From contig JAZRJL010000012.1 of assembly GCA_045645805.1 (NCBI GenBank), positions 1-5,468 on the forward strand: a stretch of DNA of 5,468 bases, in the 5' to 3' direction. Shown in pieces: positions 4,864 to 5,468 of this stretch; the first letter of the stretch is position 1, and each line of letters begins with the position of its first letter. Source of the stretch: SIG440 sp045645805 (GTDB lineage Bacteria; Bacillota; Clostridia; Monoglobales; Monoglobaceae). A model generated the notes under the pieces. The model ran no database searches. It was not told where the DNA came from and was given only the letters and a program-made list of their open reading frames with translations. The position numbers and the translations under genes were made by a program.

Positions 4864-5468
4864 ATGGCATTTACTGCACAGGACGTTAAAACTCTCAGAG
4901 AGATGACAAACTGCGGTATGATGGACTGCAAAAAGGCTCTTACCGAATCAAACGGTGATATGGATAAGGCTGTTGAGTACCTTAGAGAAAAGGGTCTTGC
5001 AACAGCAGCAAAGAAAGCCGGCAGAATTGCTGCTGAAGGTCTTGTTACTTCAGTAGTATTCGGCAACGTTGGTGTTGTTGTTGAAATCAATACCGAAACA
5101 GACTTCGTTGCAAAGAACGCTGACTTCCAGAAATTTGTTATGGACGTTGCAAAGTGCATTGCTGATGCAAATCCTGCTGATGTTGAAGCACTTAAGGCTG
5201 CTCCTCTTTATGACGGACAGACAGTTGGCGAAGCTCTTACTGAAAAGATTGCTACAATCGGTGAAAATATGAACCTCCGTCGTTTTGAACGTTTCGAGGG
5301 TGTAAACGAAGCTTACATCCACGGCGGCGGCAGAATTGGTGTTCTTGTTAACTTCAAGCTTGCTGATGAAGCAAAGGCAGAAGAGCCTGCATTCAAGGCT
5401 GCAGCAAAGGATATCGCTATGCAGATTGCTGCCGTTATGCCCAAGTATGTTAAGAGCGACGAAGTTCC
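4864..5468 (+). CDS. tsf: Elongation factor Ts, partial (3' end beyond the window)
   Basis: The frame is open from ATG 4864 to the right edge, giving 201 codons plus two bases. EF-Ts is the nucleotide exchange factor that releases GDP from EF-Tu during translation. The N-terminal UBA-like domain (about 1-55) starts MAFTAQDVKTLREMTNCGMM and continues with DCKKAL and NGDMDKAVEYLREKG. The core domain has the hallmark TDFVAKN at 79-85; its D80 and F81 correspond to the E. coli residues that disturb the EF-Tu magnesium site. Later conserved stretches include NLRRFERFEG and HGGGRIGVLV. About 100 or more residues should follow if it has the usual length of about 280-310. The ribosome binding site (GAGTGA, 6 nt before the ATG) is weaker than those of rpsB, so output may depend on the upstream gene. 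No frameshift is seen. Confidence 0.97.
   Translation, partial: MAFTAQDVKTLREMTNCGMMDCKKALTESNGDMDKAVEYLREKGLATAAKKAGRIAAEGLVTSVVFGNVGVVVEINTETDFVAKNADFQKFVMDVAKCIADANPADVEALKAAPLYDGQTVGEALTEKIATIGENMNLRRFERFEGVNEAYIHGGGRIGVLVNFKLADEAKAEEPAFKAAAKDIAMQIAAVMPKYVKSDEV

Noticed and set aside
4830..5322. Two minus-strand open frames (109 and 90 codons) opposite tsf
   Set aside because: The plus strand here encodes EF-Ts with its hallmark motifs without interruption. The antisense frames show no ribosome binding site and no family resemblance.
1..5468. Mobile elements, CRISPR arrays, tRNA or rRNA genes, phage or defence genes
   Set aside because: I looked on both strands and found no transposase, no spaced repeat array, no RNA gene signature and no defence-type domain. 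The only direct repeats are the 23-bp tandem pair and the short duplicated ribosome binding site.

Overview
The window looks like chromosomal DNA from an anaerobic, low- to mid-GC Firmicute, most likely a clostridial or Ruminococcaceae/Oscillospiraceae-type bacterium. This rests on strong GGAGG-type ribosome binding sites, the sigma-A promoter style, the S2 and EF-Ts sequences, and a shortened KdpD-type kinase paired with a KdpE-type regulator. The exact taxon cannot be read from the sequence alone.

Layout, left to right. Positions 1-157 are non-coding but busy. They hold a ribosome binding site and a good promoter for a minus-strand gene that starts just beyond the left edge, a perfect 23-bp tandem duplication directly upstream of that promoter, and a GC-rich hairpin behind the next gene. 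Positions 158-1900 (minus) encode a Na+/phosphate cotransporter fused to a PhoU-like cytoplasmic domain. Positions 1901-2021 hold its promoter region, with a 17-bp dyad over the -10 element, and the intrinsic terminator of the genes upstream. Positions 2022-3792 (minus) are a two-gene operon in which a short KdpD-like membrane histidine kinase overlaps a KdpE-like response regulator by 11 bp. Positions 3793-4078 are a divergent regulatory region: a candidate promoter for the kinase on the minus strand, and on the plus strand a near-consensus promoter followed by a structured ~139-nt leader. Positions 4079-5468 (plus) are the rpsB-tsf operon (ribosomal protein S2 and elongation factor Ts), with tsf cut by the right edge.

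How it fits together. The right part is a translation-machinery operon, probably strongly transcribed and possibly feedback-controlled by S2 through its leader. The left part is an ion- or envelope-sensing two-component system next to a phosphate transporter. A short shared word (ATTyGGTAAAGA) upstream of both the kinase gene and the transporter gene hints that the regulator may control both, but this is weak evidence. I see no mobile element, CRISPR array, tRNA, rRNA, phage gene or defence system. The coding content is ordinary, and the points worth a second look are regulatory.
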